Source of the DNA: Frondihabitans sp. PAMC 28766
GTDB taxonomy: Bacteria > Actinomycetota > Actinomycetes > Actinomycetales > Microbacteriaceae
Direction: 5' to 3'
Assembly: GCF_001577365.1 (NCBI RefSeq)
Contig: NZ_CP014513.1
Span: 744,001 to 808,000 of the forward strand
DNA: 64,000 nt
In this document: positions 33,417 through 43,225 of the stretch, piece by piece
Numbering within the stretch: the stretch's first letter is position 1
Layout of the letters: each line of letters opens with the position of its first letter
Translations under genes and position numbers: made by a program
Notes under the pieces: generated by a model
The model's database searches: none
Seen by the model: the letters and a program-made list of their open reading frames with translations, nothing else
What the model was told of the DNA's origin: nothing

Positions 33417-34616
33417 ATGTCAACGACGTTCCGCGTCGCCAGAGCCCGGGGCATTGGCCACCGAGGGGCCCAGCTGACGGTCACCGACATCGTCCGACCG
33501 ATCGGCATGGTGTCATACGTAGCGATCATCGCGGGTTCCCTCGCGACTGTCCACGCCTCGAGCTTGGTCTGGATGTTCTTCACCCCGGTGGCCCTTTTGT
33601 CTCTAGGGAGCATCCTTCCGCTCCGACATGTCCCTGAAGGGGTCCGCCTGGCAGGATTCGTCGTGTGGGCGGTCCTCGCTGCCGTCCTTTTCTCGATCAA
33701 CGGCGGGACGTACGCTGAGGGTTTCGTTTTCCTGGCCGCAGCCGGAGCCGGCCAACTACTCAGCTCGAGCCGAGACGCCGGAATCGTCGCAGCCACGGCA
33801 GCCGCCATGAATGCGGTCGGCATCATCGTGATCCACGGCGGTGAATACATCGGCTGGCCGTGGTGGCTGGGCCTCGGGGCGGGCGCAGGTATCTACGTCG
33901 GTATCGCCCGGCGGCTCTCCGTCGAGAAACGTTCCGACACGGCGGCTCTTGCGACCGAGAGAAAACGCGCCGAAGAGGCGGAGACGGCTCGGGCTGCCGT
34001 CCTAGAACGCAACGCTGTGGCGCTCGACATCAACGACACCTTGAGCGAGTCGCTGTCGTCGGTTTCGATCCAACTCGATCTCGTTGACGCCCTGCAGTCG
34101 ACGGACGCCGCGAACTCGCGGGCTTCCAACGCCCTCCGCAACGCCCGCTCTCTGACTCGTGCGGGAGTTGTCGCGACCCGCCGGGCGGTGGACGCTCTCA
34201 AGACTCAATCGCTCCCCGCGCACACAAGCATCGAGTCGATCGCCCGCGCTCATCGAGCCGTTTTCGACGTCATTGGTGAACCGGCGGGACTGCCGGTGCC
34301 GACTGAGCAGGTTTTGCTTAGGGCTGTCGCCGAGAGCCTTTCCGATGCGGCCTTGTTCGCACCAGCCGCCTGGGTGCAAATCTCACTTGATCTGACCGAT
34401 CCGTCATGGGCGGAGGTCGCAATCGTCAACGGCCCGTCGATCGAGGGCCACGACGCACGCGTCACCGGACTAGTCGACGGTCCCGCCGTCAACACGCTCG
34501 GCCTCCAAATGGTCCAAGAACGCGCCCGCCTCCTCGGGGGCTCCCTTGAGGCCGGCCCGACCCTGGACGATGCGGCCAATCCCGGGTGGGCCGTCCACGT
34601 CAGACTGCCTCGATGA
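33417..34616 (+). CDS. histidine-kinase-like membrane protein without phospho-acceptor His
   Basis: The ATG at 33417 after AGGAGG gives 399 aa. Residues about 25-165 form a multi-helix membrane domain with the conserved GWPWWLGLGAG segment, a coiled coil follows (about 168-200), then a DHp-like and an ATPase-like domain. Where the canonical paralogues read EIHDVLGHSLS, this reads DINDTLSESLS: the His is Asn206. The N-box (QESLTNAHRHAPG in paralogues) is AESLSDAALFAPA, losing the Asn (Asp310). The C-terminal GLQMVQERARLLGG box is kept. It cannot autophosphorylate in the usual way and may act as a partner or antagonist of true kinases. It is coupled to the FUSC gene by ATGA. Confidence 0.85.
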   Translation: MSTTFRVARARGIGHRGAQLTVTDIVRPIGMVSYVAIIAGSLATVHASSLVWMFFTPVALLSLGSILPLRHVPEGVRLAGFVVWAVLAAVLFSINGGTYAEGFVFLAAAGAGQLLSSSRDAGIVAATAAAMNAVGIIVIHGGEYIGWPWWLGLGAGAGIYVGIARRLSVEKRSDTAALATERKRAEEAETARAAVLERNAVALDINDTLSESLSSVSIQLDLVDALQSTDAANSRASNALRNARSLTRAGVVATRRAVDALKTQSLPAHTSIESIARAHRAVFDVIGEPAGLPVPTEQVLLRAVAESLSDAALFAPAAWVQISLDLTDPSWAEVAIVNGPSIEGHDARVTGLVDGPAVNTLGLQMVQERARLLGGSLEAGPTLDDAANPGWAVHVRLPR

Positions 34617-35707
34617 CAACCCATCCTTCGGCTGACGACGGTTCAACCCCAAAGGGTGGGCGTCCCCGTTTCCGGGCAACGGAGAACAACGTCCCTCTCG
34701 TCGTGACGGGCCTCGTTCTGCCCGGCTTCGTGCTCTCTGTGACGCCATGGGGCGGATTCGGGGAACTGCTCTTCGTCGGCACGATCCCGGCCCTGATAGG
34801 TCTGATGCACGGACGTCGGGCCGCCATCGTGGCGCCTGCGGCGACCACTGTTCTTGTCGCGATCCTTGTCGCGGCCGGATCGACACCGATCGTCGCAGGC
34901 GTCGTCATGGGTTTTGTCGGCCTCGGCGTCGGTGCCTCAAGCCTTCGCGGCTGGCATACCGTGGCGGTCGTAGTGACCTCATGGCCATCCGTGTTGCTCG
35001 TCTCACCGCCGACACCCGTGTTCGATCACGGCTGGCTCGATTCGTCGACCGCCGTCATCGTCCTGGCGGCAGCAGCCACCGCGATCGGTGGCGCGTGGAC
35101 TCTCGCCGTCACGACGGCCTTCCTACCGAATCCTCCTCAAGGCGAATTCATCGCACAACCCCGGGCGACGGCCGTGACCTACGGGACAAGCCTTGCGGTT
35201 CTGCTCGGAGGCGCGGCCTTCGTGGCGACGATGTGGGCACAAGGCACGATGGCCGGGTGGATCCTTCTCACGGTGCTCGTGGTTGCTCGGCCTGGTTATG
35301 CGGAAACGCGCCACCGGGCCGTGTCCCGGTCGGTCGGCACCTTGGCGGGCGGAATCGGAGCAGGAATTGTCGGTCTCTTTGTGCCGATTTCCCTCGTCGT
35401 GACCCTGTTGGGCGTCGCATGTCTCGGTTTCGCCGTCATCCTGCAGTTGAAGAAGTCCAACTACGCCTTGTACTCCATCGCGCTCACTGGCGCGATCGTC
35501 CTCCTTAACTCATCTGGCGGCCGTCTGATCGACACGGACATCCAACGCGTCAGCTTCACGCTCGCTGGTGCCGTCCTGGCCGGAGTTCTCGTGGTCCTCC
35601 TTCAACTCCTTCTAACCCAGGTCGGTCGTCGGGTGGAGAAGAACACCTCCACCCAGCGTCGAGCCGGCATCCAGAAGTCCACCCGGAATACGTCAGACGG
35701 CTCATGA
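34613..35707 (+). CDS. FUSC family (fusaric-acid-resistance-like) membrane protein
   Basis: The ATG at 34613 overlaps the pseudo-kinase stop and gives 364 aa. About 10 hydrophobic segments occur in two blocks. The C-terminal block has YAETRHRAVSRSVGTLAGGIGAGIVG, typical of FUSC_2 proteins, which are linked to aromatic-acid efflux and envelope stress. Its last bases overlap the hydrolase start (ATGA), so three genes are coupled. Confidence 0.8.
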   Translation: MTTHPSADDGSTPKGGRPRFRATENNVPLVVTGLVLPGFVLSVTPWGGFGELLFVGTIPALIGLMHGRRAAIVAPAATTVLVAILVAAGSTPIVAGVVMGFVGLGVGASSLRGWHTVAVVVTSWPSVLLVSPPTPVFDHGWLDSSTAVIVLAAAATAIGGAWTLAVTTAFLPNPPQGEFIAQPRATAVTYGTSLAVLLGGAAFVATMWAQGTMAGWILLTVLVVARPGYAETRHRAVSRSVGTLAGGIGAGIVGLFVPISLVVTLLGVACLGFAVILQLKKSNYALYSIALTGAIVLLNSSGGRLIDTDIQRVSFTLAGAVLAGVLVVLLQLLLTQVGRRVEKNTSTQRRAGIQKSTRNTSDGS

Positions 35708-36672
35708 CTGGCCTTCAGACGACTCATACCTTCGGTGTCATGAAGCAGATCTTGAACCCCTCGTCCACTAGCGGCTCCAAGCGACCCGCCATCTTCACGA
35801 TCGTTGGAGCAAGCGTGGCGGCACTCGGCCTCGCTCTCGCCGGAACGGTCGTCGCCGCCGCCGGCAGTGCTACCGCGGCACCTGCCTCAGTTGCCGCGAA
35901 GACCCCTGGCGTCGTGAAGCAACTCGAAGCGGCCACCCCGAAAGGCAGCAGTAAACCGACGGTGGTGCTCGTCCATGGTGCGTGGGCAGACACCTCCAGC
36001 TGGGACGGAGAGGTCACCTATCTGCAGGACGCCGGCTACCCCGTGCGCGCCATCGCAAACCCGGTCGAGAACCTCACCACCGACTCGGAATACGTCAAGG
36101 ACTTCCTCGACTCGATCAAGGGACCCATCGTCCTGGTGGGCCATTCGTACGGCGGTTCCGTCATCACGAACGCGGCCTACGGCGACAAAGAAGTCAAAGC
36201 GCTCGTCTACGTCGACGCGGCAGCGCCCGCTACCGGCGAGACGAACGGGTCGCTCAGTGGCTCTGACTCGATCCTCAGCAAAGACCCCGCCTCGACGCTC
36301 TTCACGTCCGTACCCGAGCCCGGAGCACCCGCCGGAGTGGACGATATCTACCTCAATGAGCCGATCTTCGTGAACTACTTCGGAGCGGACCTTCCCAAAG
36401 GCCAGGCGGAACAGCTCTGGGCCACTCAGCGCAGCGCCTCGACCGCAGCGTTCAACACCCCCTCCAAGTACGAGGCGTGGAAGACCATCCCGTCGTGGTT
36501 CTTCATCTCTACCGGTGACAAAATCATCACCCCCACCTCCGAAGAGGCCATGGCCAAGCGTGCGCACTCGACAGTCACCCTGTTTCACGGCGGGTCACAC
36601 CTGACGCTCATTTCCCACCCCGCGGCCGTCACCGCAGTCATCGCCTCGGCAATCAAAGCCACCTCGCACTGA
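35704..36672 (+). CDS. secreted alpha/beta hydrolase
   Basis: The protein has 322 aa from the coupled ATG at 35704, with an alternative ATG at 35740. A hydrophobic signal (FTIVGASVAALGLALAGTVVAAAG, about 31-54) precedes an Ala-rich cleavage region. The catalytic parts are VVLVHGAWADTSSW, nucleophile elbow VLVGHSYGGSVI, acid near STGDKI and His in GGSHLTLI. These match the EstC/salicylate-esterase-like hydrolases. Export suggests action on an extracellular ester. Confidence 0.85.
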   Translation: MTGLQTTHTFGVMKQILNPSSTSGSKRPAIFTIVGASVAALGLALAGTVVAAAGSATAAPASVAAKTPGVVKQLEAATPKGSSKPTVVLVHGAWADTSSWDGEVTYLQDAGYPVRAIANPVENLTTDSEYVKDFLDSIKGPIVLVGHSYGGSVITNAAYGDKEVKALVYVDAAAPATGETNGSLSGSDSILSKDPASTLFTSVPEPGAPAGVDDIYLNEPIFVNYFGADLPKGQAEQLWATQRSASTAAFNTPSKYEAWKTIPSWFFISTGDKIITPTSEEAMAKRAHSTVTLFHGGSHLTLISHPAAVTAVIASAIKATSH

Positions 36673-36925
36673 TCGAGACCCATAGCCAACTCTCTTGGGC
36701 TCAACCCGCCTTCCGAGAGTCAACCTCCAGGGCGCCGGCAATCCTCCACGTCAGCGCTCTTCGACAGAGATAGCCGGAATCCGCTGCGAGAACCGAGACA
36801 GGCGCCCCGCGTTTTCGTCTCCTGCACAGCCGCAACCTCGACACGGCCGACCGACGCGTCACCCAATCGGCCTCCGAACACGCATGTCCTCACCGAATAA
36901 CACTTCGAGAGAATCGAATAAAACC

Positions 36926-37981
36926 ATGACCATCGCAACCGCTCAGAAGTCACGACACGTGGCTTCGCTTGTGAATGGCGAGAACGTTAACGACAACGAG
37001 CTCGGACGCATCACCACGGTGACCGCCGACAGCTTCCCTATCCTCCAGGGAATGTCGATCAAACGCCTCGTCCTTGAACCCGGCAGCTTCCGGGAACCGC
37101 ACTGGCACACCAATGCCGACGAGATCGCCTATTGCCTAAGCGGGACCCTGCTCGTCACCATCCTCGACAACGCATCCGCATACTCCAGCTTCACCATCGC
37201 CGAAGGCCAGATGTTCCACGTCGACTCCGGGATGCTCCACCACATCGAGAACACCGGCAGCGACGTCGGCGAACTCGTCATCGCGTTCAACAACGCCGCC
37301 CCGGCTGAATTCTCGATGCACGCAGCCTTCGGAGCCATGACCGACGCCGTTCTGGGGAACGCCTACGGCCTGCCTGCCGCCGACTTCGAACCTCTGGTCC
37401 GTGACACGACATCGGAAAGAATTCTGCAGCGACCGGACAACGCACCCATCCCTGACACGGCAGGACACCCGAACCCCCACAAGTTCGACCTTGGAGCGCA
37501 AACTCCGCCCCTGGACTACCCATACGCCAGCGCCCAGGTGGCGCGAAACCAGTTCTGGCCAGCCCTGAAAAACCTGTCGATGTACTCCATCGAGGTCGAG
37601 GAGGACGGCATGCGTGAACCGCACTGGCACCCACAGACATCCGAACTCGGCTACGTCCATAAGGGCCGTGCGCGGATGACCATCCTCGATCCTGACGGGT
37701 CGACAGACACCTACCTCCTCGAACCGGGCGACGTGTACTTCGTTCCTCGCGCATACCCGCACCAGATCGAAGTGATCGGCGACGACGAAATCCACTTCCT
37801 CATCTTCTTCGATCAGCCTTACCCCGGCGACATCGGATACCGAGCCGCGGGCAGCGCCATTTCCCGTCCGATCCTCGCGTCGGTGTTCAACGTCGAGGAG
37901 GAAGTGCTGCCGCATCTGCCCTTCACCGCGGTCGACCCGCTGCTGGTCAGCAAGGTCAACTCCACCGACCCCGTCGCCTGA
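36926..37981 (+). CDS. bicupin, oxalate-decarboxylase-like
   Basis: The ATG at 36926 gives 351 aa; an upstream ATG at 36884 is possible. Two cupin domains each carry a metal site: REPHWHTNADEIAYCLSG with a later His in MLHHIENT, and REPHWHPQTSELGYVHKG with PHQIEV. Both have the HxH, Glu and His ligands of Mn-dependent oxalate decarboxylase/oxidase. No signal peptide is seen. It is followed 8 bp later by a DUF1275 gene. Oxalate is the best guess at substrate. Confidence 0.85.
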   Translation: MTIATAQKSRHVASLVNGENVNDNELGRITTVTADSFPILQGMSIKRLVLEPGSFREPHWHTNADEIAYCLSGTLLVTILDNASAYSSFTIAEGQMFHVDSGMLHHIENTGSDVGELVIAFNNAAPAEFSMHAAFGAMTDAVLGNAYGLPAADFEPLVRDTTSERILQRPDNAPIPDTAGHPNPHKFDLGAQTPPLDYPYASAQVARNQFWPALKNLSMYSIEVEEDGMREPHWHPQTSELGYVHKGRARMTILDPDGSTDTYLLEPGDVYFVPRAYPHQIEVIGDDEIHFLIFFDQPYPGDIGYRAAGSAISRPILASVFNVEEEVLPHLPFTAVDPLLVSKVNSTDPVA

Positions 37982-37989
37982 GTGTCACT

Positions 37990-38760
37990 GTGACCGACTC
38001 CCTGCGCCGAAATCATGCCCTCGAGGCGGCGAGACCGCTCGCCGTCCCACCGGCGCAGGTAGTCGCCGTCGCCGCCCCTGACCGCAAAATGGTCGGCGCC
38101 GTCCTTCTCCTGTCCTTGAGCGCCGGTGCCACCGATGCCTTCGCTTTCCTCTCGCTCGGCGGAATCTTCACGGCGAACATGACGGGCAACCTGATCCTGA
38201 TCGGCCTCGTGCAACGCCCCATGTTCATGCACACTCTGGTGAGTGCAGGAGTAAGCGTTCTCCTGTTCGTGGCCGGTCTCTTCGCTGCATTCTGGAAGAC
38301 TTCCGCAGCGCGGTCGAAGCCGCGGATCACCAGCCACCTCGTTCACGTCCTCGCGGGCACGACATTGCTTCAGCTGACCGTGTTCCTCGGCTGGGTAACA
38401 GAGCACGGGAGGACCGGATTCGGTCTCGAGTGCGTTCTCATCGGACTCTCGGCGGTGGCCATGGCCTTTCAGACGGTCCTCGGTAAGAAGCTCTTTGGAA
38501 GCCTGGGCATGTCGACCACCTTCGTCACCGGAACCATCACCGCCGTCGTCGAAGACGTCATCGACCACCACCGGGGCGGTCGCGTACTCCGCACCTTCAG
38601 CGTCGTTCTACTCTGCGCGGGGGCATTCGCCAATGCCTTGGTGATCGAGCTCGCGCCCGCGCTCGGGGGTCTGCTTCCGCTGCTCATCGTCACAACCGCA
38701 CTCGGTCTTGTGCTCCGCGCCGAGGCGAAAACGACCGCTCCGGGAGGGAGCCAGCCATGA
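37990..38760 (+). CDS. DUF1275 (YoaK-like) membrane protein
   Basis: A GTG start 8 bp after the cupin gene gives 256 aa with about 6-7 hydrophobic segments. The family signature is LSAGATDAFAFLSLGGIFTANMTGNLILIG and the later FVTGTITAVVED. The function of the family is unknown; members are often near transporters or stress genes. Its end overlaps the MFS start (ATGA). Confidence 0.85.
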   Translation: MTDSLRRNHALEAARPLAVPPAQVVAVAAPDRKMVGAVLLLSLSAGATDAFAFLSLGGIFTANMTGNLILIGLVQRPMFMHTLVSAGVSVLLFVAGLFAAFWKTSAARSKPRITSHLVHVLAGTTLLQLTVFLGWVTEHGRTGFGLECVLIGLSAVAMAFQTVLGKKLFGSLGMSTTFVTGTITAVVEDVIDHHRGGRVLRTFSVVLLCAGAFANALVIELAPALGGLLPLLIVTTALGLVLRAEAKTTAPGGSQP

Positions 38761-40004
38761 CCGACCCCACAGTCGCCACCCGGGCCCGGGACGGTCATTT
38801 CCCGGCCTTCCAGGTCCCCAACTTCCGACGATTCGTACTGGGCCAGAGCGTCAGCCTCGTCGGAACTTGGACCGAGACCGTCGCCCAAGCGCTCCTCGTC
38901 CTTCAGCTCACCGACTCTGGAGTCCTCCTTGGATTGGCGACTGCGGCACGCTACCTCCCCGTCCTTCTTCTGACCCCATATGCCGGCGTCGTCGTCGATC
39001 GGCACGACAAACGCCGGCTTCTCATCGTGACGCAGACCGGACTGGCAGCCCTCTCCCTCCTGCTCGGCATCCTGGTGCTCACCCACACAGTCACGCTCTG
39101 GTGGATCCTCGCGGTGGCCCTTGGATTCGGCACGCTCACTGCCCTCGCCAATCCCGCCCGACAGGCCTTCATCCCGGAAATAGTCGGCCAGCCCCTAGTT
39201 CGAAACGCAGTCACCCTCAACAGCACGTTCGTGAACGTGGGACGAGCGGTAGGGCCAATCGTTGCCGCAATCCTGGTGGCGACAGTCGGCATCGGGTGGT
39301 GCTTCCTCCTCAACGCCGCCAGTTTCACCGTTGTCATCGCCGCCCTCCTGACGATGGCCGTCTCGCAACTCCATCCGGGCAAAACGGTCAAGAAGGTGCG
39401 CGGCCAGCTCGTCTCCGGGCTGCGATATGCACGGAACGTTCCCGAGATCATCGGTCCGTTGCTGATGATGGCGCTCATCGGAACATTCACCTACGAATTC
39501 GAGGTCAGCCTGCCCCTCCTCGCGCACCTCACACTCCATGGCACGTCCCAGACCTACAGCTTCCTGATCGGCTCATTCGGGTTCGGTTCCGTCGTGGGAG
39601 GGTTCTTTTGCATCCGCTATCCGGGTACTGGGTTACCAAGACTCATCCGGGCCGCCGCCGCCTACGCCGCCGGCATGATCGCCCTGTCGCTCACGACCAC
39701 GATCATCATCGCGGTACCGGTCCTATTCCTGATCGGCATGGCCAGCATCACGTTCATCACAACGGGAAACAGCACGATCCAACTCGCCTCCGCTCCCGAG
39801 TTCCGAGGTCGCGTCACGGCTCTCTGGAGCACGGCCTTCATCGGGTCGACTCCCATCGGATCTATCATCATCGGGTCCATCGGAGGAGCTACTCCCAGAG
39901 TTGCTCTCGCCGTGGGTGGGGCAGCCTGCGTAGCCGCGGCCCTGGTCGGCATGAACGCGCTGCGAAATCACCCCGCCCCCGATTCTCCCCCCGGCCCGGT
40001 GTGA
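38757..40004 (+). CDS. MFS exporter, MFS_3 (EntS-like) type
   Basis: The protein has 415 aa and about 12 hydrophobic segments. It begins FQVPNFRRFVLGQSVSLVGTWTETVAQALLVLQLTDSG, the MFS_3 signature shared with siderophore and macrolide exporters. Loop motif TPYAGVVVDRHDKRRLLI is intact. It is the last gene of the cupin-DUF1275-MFS unit. The substrate is unknown. Confidence 0.87.
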   Translation: MTDPTVATRARDGHFPAFQVPNFRRFVLGQSVSLVGTWTETVAQALLVLQLTDSGVLLGLATAARYLPVLLLTPYAGVVVDRHDKRRLLIVTQTGLAALSLLLGILVLTHTVTLWWILAVALGFGTLTALANPARQAFIPEIVGQPLVRNAVTLNSTFVNVGRAVGPIVAAILVATVGIGWCFLLNAASFTVVIAALLTMAVSQLHPGKTVKKVRGQLVSGLRYARNVPEIIGPLLMMALIGTFTYEFEVSLPLLAHLTLHGTSQTYSFLIGSFGFGSVVGGFFCIRYPGTGLPRLIRAAAAYAAGMIALSLTTTIIIAVPVLFLIGMASITFITTGNSTIQLASAPEFRGRVTALWSTAFIGSTPIGSIIIGSIGGATPRVALAVGGAACVAAALVGMNALRNHPAPDSPPGPV

Positions 40005-40232
40005 CGTCGCATTCTACGGGGCTCACGGCAGGCAACGGGAGTGGCCCGGTCGAGAGCCGCCCGTCTTGGCTGAGACCAAGAGCTGGAGGGGGTGCCGTCA
40101 GGAAGGATCGGCTAACTGCGCCGCGCCGCCCTCCGACAGTTGACGGTCACACCCGGTTGCGACGTTCGCCCACGTCGAGGCTGGCAAAGTTGCAGAAGCC
40201 CTCGCGAATCGACCGCTCCTAGCGGCACCAGG

Positions 40233-40745
40233 TCATGCGCGTTCGGTTTGTTTGCGCGCAGTCCGAATCCATCCGGCCAGACCGATGCCGATGACCAACG
40301 TGGCCAGAAGTTCAACGATGACATCACGCCACACGTTTCTGGCAAGAGCGTCCGCTTCGAAATGGCTGGCGAGTACGGCCTGCGACGGGCGTTCTGGGTC
40401 GAACAAGAGGCTCATTCGCTGATTCACCTGATAGGCGCCCTTCTTGGCCGTGGGGTACTTGTCAAGGTCCACGATGTAGTCCACATGGTCGTCAGTTAGT
40501 CGCACCACCGGCGCGAACGCGTATTCGTTCCCCAAATTGCCAACAGTCCAATGCTTAACTTTAATGACCACCGCGCTGTGAACGTGTCCGGACTCCTGCA
40601 ATTCCGTAGTTAGACGCCACATCGGTACCTCGTGAGCGAGATTGGCTCCAGCGATGAGCCCGGAGAACAGCCCCCCGACAACGGCGGCGATCGAGACAGC
40701 CATGATGGCCGTCCAGACGGATCTTCTTGGCGCAGGTCGACTCAC
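40233..40745 (-). CDS. two-helix membrane protein of unknown function
   Basis: The protein has 170 aa. One hydrophobic helix lies at about 10-32 (AIMAVSIAAVVGGLFSGLIA) and one near the C-terminus (VIVELLATLVIGIGLAGWI), flanking an extracellular-type beta-rich domain (VPMWRLTTELQESG, VIKVKHW). The plan resembles DUF3592-like proteins. No partner gene is evident. Confidence 0.65.
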   Translation of the reverse strand: MSRPAPRRSVWTAIMAVSIAAVVGGLFSGLIAGANLAHEVPMWRLTTELQESGHVHSAVVIKVKHWTVGNLGNEYAFAPVVRLTDDHVDYIVDLDKYPTAKKGAYQVNQRMSLLFDPERPSQAVLASHFEADALARNVWRDVIVELLATLVIGIGLAGWIRTARKQTERA

Positions 40746-41307
40746 TTCGTTCCCGACGATCTGGCGAATCGCACCCGTTGGTCACCCTTTAAAGTCGGCG
40801 TGCCAGCAATGACCTTGCCAACCGCGCCCGGAACGGCAGGGGCGTCGGCCCTGCGGGCAAACTGGCTTCGGTGCGAGCGGCCCCACGGATCCACGCGCAC
40901 GGTGAAGCTCCCAGAGGACTTACCCGAGAACCACGGCAGCGCGCGATCAGTCATGGAACACGCAGGCGTATCCGGACTCGCACGTCGGCTGACGCAGGAC
41001 GAGACGGCGGCTGAGAACGGGCACGACGGGGCGCAACTTGTCGACCTACGCATGGGCACTCCTACTGGGTGGCGGGACGACCGAGCGCCCGATCCCTTCC
41101 GTAAACCTTGTGAGTACGCAAGCCTCAGTGGGCGGGTGGACGTGCGGCGGTTCTCCGTTTCTGAACTTTTAGGTTCAGTTTACTTTAGACAGTAACGCAC
41201 CGATTTCAAATCAATAATTCGCGGGGCGAAGCTGGCGCTCCGGCGCCATGAGCGAGAAGCGAACTGAGCCGACGACTCCTCTGTCTGTTGCGAGTTCAGA
41301 GCGGATC
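40746..41307. other. region without a convincing gene
   Basis: About 560 bases with overlapping open frames on both strands. A 105-codon minus-strand frame ending at 40742 has low-complexity composition and no family match I recognise. An AT-richer segment with a terminator-like hairpin lies at 41161-41184. Confidence 0.4.
41161..41184 (+). terminator. weak terminator-like hairpin
   Basis: CTGAAC and GTTCAG form a 6-bp stem (loop TTTTAG) followed by TTTACTTT. It is unusually AT-rich for this genome. No gene clearly ends just upstream. Confidence 0.35.
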
Positions 41308-41805
41308 TCAGCTGGTGCGTTGACGATCGGCGAAGGCCCGCACCTTCATTCGGTTGCCGCACGTCGCCATAGAACACCACTTCGCCGTCCCGGGGCGGCT
41401 CCGGTCAAGAAGGAAAAGATTGCAGTCGGGATTGGCACAGGCGCGTAGCCGGCCTGGAAGTTCTTCGGTGACGCGCGACCATGCCATCACGGCGCGGGCG
41501 GCGAGGAGTAGCTCATCAGGAGCCTGAATGTCCCAGGTCAGCCTTCCGTCGGCGACCCTGGGCCGGAGTGCGGTTTTACTCAACAGCCCCTCCAGGCTGC
41601 CGCCGTCGGCGGAGGAGTCTCGGACGAGGGCGTGTAATCCGACGCGCGCCGCTCGAAGACATTCCAACTCCGACGGTGATCCTGTGCCGCCGAAGCCGAC
41701 GACCAGTGCGGCGCCGTCGTGCCCTGCCAGCTTCTCCATCGGAGTTCCATCGACTACCGGGGCGCTGTTCAACACGGCCAGTAATAAGTCTTCGTCGTGG
41801 ACCAT
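41308..41805 (-). CDS. CGNR zinc-finger (ABATE-domain) regulator
   Basis: The protein has 165 aa. The C-terminal zinc finger reads LRACANPDCNLFLLDRSRPG and KWCSMATCGNRMKVRAF, with four Cys and the CGNR signature. The N-terminal part is a shortened ABATE/stress-type domain. Such proteins are putative transcription factors. It is divergent from a dehalogenase-like gene with an 89-bp gap and probably regulates it. Confidence 0.9.
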   Translation of the reverse strand: MVHDEDLLLAVLNSAPVVDGTPMEKLAGHDGAALVVGFGGTGSPSELECLRAARVGLHALVRDSSADGGSLEGLLSKTALRPRVADGRLTWDIQAPDELLLAARAVMAWSRVTEELPGRLRACANPDCNLFLLDRSRPGTAKWCSMATCGNRMKVRAFADRQRTS

Positions 41806-41894
41806 TCGGTTCCTTGCTCTTCGGGCACACCCTTGGCGACTCGTACGCGTGCTACGGTCATCCTAACCAGTAAAGCAACTTTAAGGAGTTAGCA

Positions 41895-42755
41895 ATGAGT
41901 GTCGTCCATCACCGCACCGTCTCGGTCGACGGCCTGGAGGTGTTCTACCGAGAGGCTGGGCCAGGCGACGCGCCTGTACTTCTCCTCCTCCACGGCTACC
42001 CGACGAGTTCCCACATGTTCCGGCACCTGATCCCTGCACTCGCCGAACGCTACCGGGTGATCGCACCCGACCACATCGGGTTCGGCCGGTCGTCGGCGCC
42101 ATCAGTCGATGAATTCGAGTACACCTTCGCGGCACTCACCGACGTGACCCTTAGGTTCCTCGACGCGGTCGGCGTCGAGAAGTACACCATCTACACCCAG
42201 GACTATGGCGCGCCGATCGGCTGGCGGCTCGCACTGGAGAACCCGGACGCAGTCGTCGGCGTCATCTCACAGAGCGGCAACGCCTATGAAGACGGTTTCG
42301 TCGAGGACTTCTGGGCACCGATCTGGGCGTACGGCGCGAACCCGAGCCCCGAGAACGAGTTGGCGCTCCGGCCCGCTCTCGAAAGGGAGGCGGTTGAATG
42401 GCAGTACAAGCACGGCGTGCCGGACGTCGCGAGGGTCGATCCCGATGCTTGGGAGCACGACATCGCCCTGTTGCACCGACCCGGTGTCGACCGGGCGCAA
42501 CTCGCTCTCTTTGGCGACTACCACACGAATAGAGAGCTCTACCCCCGCGTGCAGGAATGGTTGCGCAGATCCCAGGTCCCCCTACTTGTGGTCTGGGGGA
42601 ACAACGACGAGATTTTCGGGCCAGCGGGCGCTCGCGCGTTCCAACGCGACGTCACTTCTGCTCGTGTGGAACTGCTCGACGGAGGCCACTTCCTTCTCGA
42701 GTCTCACCTGGACGACGTCGCGCAGATCATCCTCGACTGGTGCATTAGCTTTTGA
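41895..42755 (+). CDS. alpha/beta hydrolase, haloalkane dehalogenase/epoxide hydrolase type
   Basis: The protein has 286 aa. The HGYP motif is LLLHGYPTSSHMFRHL, the nucleophile is Asp in YTQDYGAPIG rather than Ser, the acid region is VVWGNNDEIF and the His is in GGHFLLES. An Asp nucleophile marks haloalkane dehalogenases, epoxide hydrolases and fluoroacetate dehalogenases. The start follows AAGGAG. It is cytosolic and likely under the divergent CGNR protein. Confidence 0.88.
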   Translation: MSVVHHRTVSVDGLEVFYREAGPGDAPVLLLLHGYPTSSHMFRHLIPALAERYRVIAPDHIGFGRSSAPSVDEFEYTFAALTDVTLRFLDAVGVEKYTIYTQDYGAPIGWRLALENPDAVVGVISQSGNAYEDGFVEDFWAPIWAYGANPSPENELALRPALEREAVEWQYKHGVPDVARVDPDAWEHDIALLHRPGVDRAQLALFGDYHTNRELYPRVQEWLRRSQVPLLVVWGNNDEIFGPAGARAFQRDVTSARVELLDGGHFLLESHLDDVAQIILDWCISF

Positions 42756-43225
42756 CCGCGTTTCCTCCCATGGGGTGGTGCGGGGTAGGTTCCGCGCAAC
42801 GCCCCGGCGAGAGGTGATCGACCGAACTGGACAGCAGCGAACGCCCACCACCGCCAGCCTCAGAGGATCGGCCCTCACCTTGACCGCCAGGATCCATGGC
42901 CCGGTGGCCCTTTCTGAGCAGGCCCATACCGGCAACTTTTGTCCTGGATGAACAGCAGGTTCGGGAGGAGTCCGTGGGCCTTTTGCCGTGCCCCACGTCG
43001 CGGACACGGAGCCGATGCCGCTCTGCACAGGGTGCTAATACGGGCAGAAAAGAGCGGTAGTTTCTCGACGGTGAGTACTGCCCGAGGCAGCGCCGTGCAT
43101 TGCAGCCAAAGCTCAACCTGGAACAACGAGGCGGGCCCTGTGAGGACGACAAGTGTGCGTCGAAGTTATTGGCTCAGCTTTCGGGAACGGGATCGACGCT
43201 ATTCAGGTCCGAAGGCAGGTGACGG
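42756..43225. other. intergenic region, no gene seen
   Basis: About 470 bases between a plus-strand hydrolase and a minus-strand pseudo-kinase, both ending here. Open frames on both strands overlap each other and lack ribosome sites and recognisable domains. Confidence 0.45.

Noticed and set aside
40742..41059. 105-codon minus-strand frame
   Set aside because: Ser/Arg-rich, no ribosome site, no recognisable family; noted only as part of a gene-free stretch.
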